Assembly: GCA_020430865.1 (NCBI GenBank)
Contig: JAGQIY010000371.1
Coordinates: 1-7,407, forward strand
Source: Myxococcales bacterium
Lineage (GTDB): Bacteria > Myxococcota > Polyangia > Polyangiales > Polyangiaceae
Reading direction: 5' to 3'
DNA length: 7,407 bases
Shown: positions 7,188 through 7,407 of the stretch, piece after piece
Position numbering within the stretch: position 1 is the first letter of the stretch
How the letters are laid out: each line of letters opens with the position of its first letter
Made by a program: the position numbers and the translations under genes
Notes under the pieces: generated by a model
What the model saw: only the letters and a program-made list of their open reading frames with translations
What the model was told of the DNA's origin: nothing
Databases searched by the model: none

Positions 7188-7192
7188 TTCGC

Positions 7193-7210
7193 TCCCTCCT
7201 CAACGAGGGA
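7193..7210 (+). other. Hairpin in the tRNA-Gly precursor leader
   Basis: TCCCTC (7193-7198) can pair perfectly with GAGGGA (7205-7210) around a six-base loop. The stem starts at about the predicted transcription start and ends six bases before the tRNA. It may protect the pre-tRNA 5' end or affect RNase P processing; this is inference. Confidence 0.45.
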
Positions 7211-7216
7211 CCGCTT

Positions 7217-7288
<72 letters not shown>

Positions 7289-7299
7289 CTATTGAAAAG

Positions 7300-7321
7300 A
7301 AGCCCCATTCGGGGCTTTTTT
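7300..7321 (+). terminator. Rho-independent terminator after tRNA-Gly
   Basis: AAGCCCC (7300-7306), the loop ATTC and GGGGCTT (7311-7317) form a 7-bp stem; the T-run spans 7316-7321. A-rich sequence just upstream (7295-7298) can extend pairing with the T-run. It lies 12 bases after the tRNA, so it should end the monocistronic tRNA transcript. Confidence 0.88.
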
Positions 7322-7345
7322 CGTTCCATCAGGGACTCGACCTCC

Positions 7346-7379
7346 GCGCATCACGGCAGCTTCGCTGCCGCGGATGTGC
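7346..7379. repeat. Long two-part hairpin between the two tRNA 3'-end copies
   Basis: The outer stem GCGCATC (7346-7352) pairs with GATGTGC (7373-7379) with one G-U. A small internal loop (A7353 against C7371-G7372) leads to an inner stem, CGGCAGC (7354-7360) with GCTGCCG (7364-7370), closed by TTC. No U-run follows, so it does not look like a standard terminator. It could be a recombination or REP-like structure, or RNA secondary structure. No gene is seen in 7322-7384. Confidence 0.65.
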
Positions 7380-7384
7380 TCGGT

Positions 7385-7407
7385 TTCGAATCCCTTCTCC
7401 CGCTCTA
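7385..7407 (+). repeat. Direct repeat copy 2: displaced tRNA-Gly 3' end at window edge
   Basis: This is identical over 23 bases to 7269-7291 and stops only because the window ends, so the repeat may be longer. It lacks the acceptor 5' strand, D arm, anticodon arm and a pairing T stem, so it is not a tRNA gene. Such a fragment is what integration at a tRNA 3' end, or a later deletion, would leave. Confidence 0.8.

Noticed and set aside
7322..7407. A second, degenerate tRNA gene ending at 7407
   Set aside because: Only the T loop to 3' end matches; the T stem 5' strand is broken and no D or anticodon arm can be drawn. A repeated 3' end fits better.

Overview
The window looks like chromosomal DNA from a Polyangiales/Sorangiineae-type myxobacterium (Deltaproteobacteria sensu lato). 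The reasons are very high GC, long spurious antisense reading frames, several small predicted lipoproteins, long Gly/Ala/Ser linkers of GGxGG type directly after the lipobox, and Cys-rich modules typical of that group. This placement is inference; no taxonomic marker gene is present.

Layout. (1) 1-1450, minus strand: a two-gene unit, an uncharacterised lipoprotein (806-1450) followed after 7 bases by the N-terminal 266 residues of a GAF-PAS signalling protein that runs off the left edge. (2) 1660-2859, plus strand and divergent from unit 1: a predicted secreted lipoprotein copper monooxygenase of the PHM/DBM type, with every expected copper ligand visible and a 12-Cys C-terminal tail. (3) 2876-7020, minus strand and convergent with the monooxygenase (16 bases apart): three consecutive exported lipoproteins. 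In transcription order they are a small Cys-rich protein (GTG start, 7020-6610), a Tat-exported phospholipase C/acid phosphatase-type phosphoesterase (6506-4947), and a 665-residue Cys-module protein ending in a concanavalin-like beta domain (4873-2876). (4) 7159-7407, plus strand: a sigma70-type promoter, tRNA-Gly(GCC) and a rho-independent terminator, then a strong hairpin and an exact 23-base copy of the tRNA 3' end that reaches the last base of the window.

How it fits together. All five complete proteins carry a Sec or Tat signal peptide with a lipobox, so the region is a cell-envelope locus. Two are probable enzymes (a copper/ascorbate-type hydroxylase and a phosphoesterase); three have no assignable reaction. 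I see no evidence that they form one pathway. The partial GAF-PAS protein is the only visible regulator and is probably co-transcribed with the first lipoprotein. No complete novel defence, mobile or biosynthetic system is visible. The leads most worth following are the duplicated tRNA-Gly 3' end (possible attachment site) and the ordered 8-, 4- and 6-Cys module architecture of the large lipoprotein.
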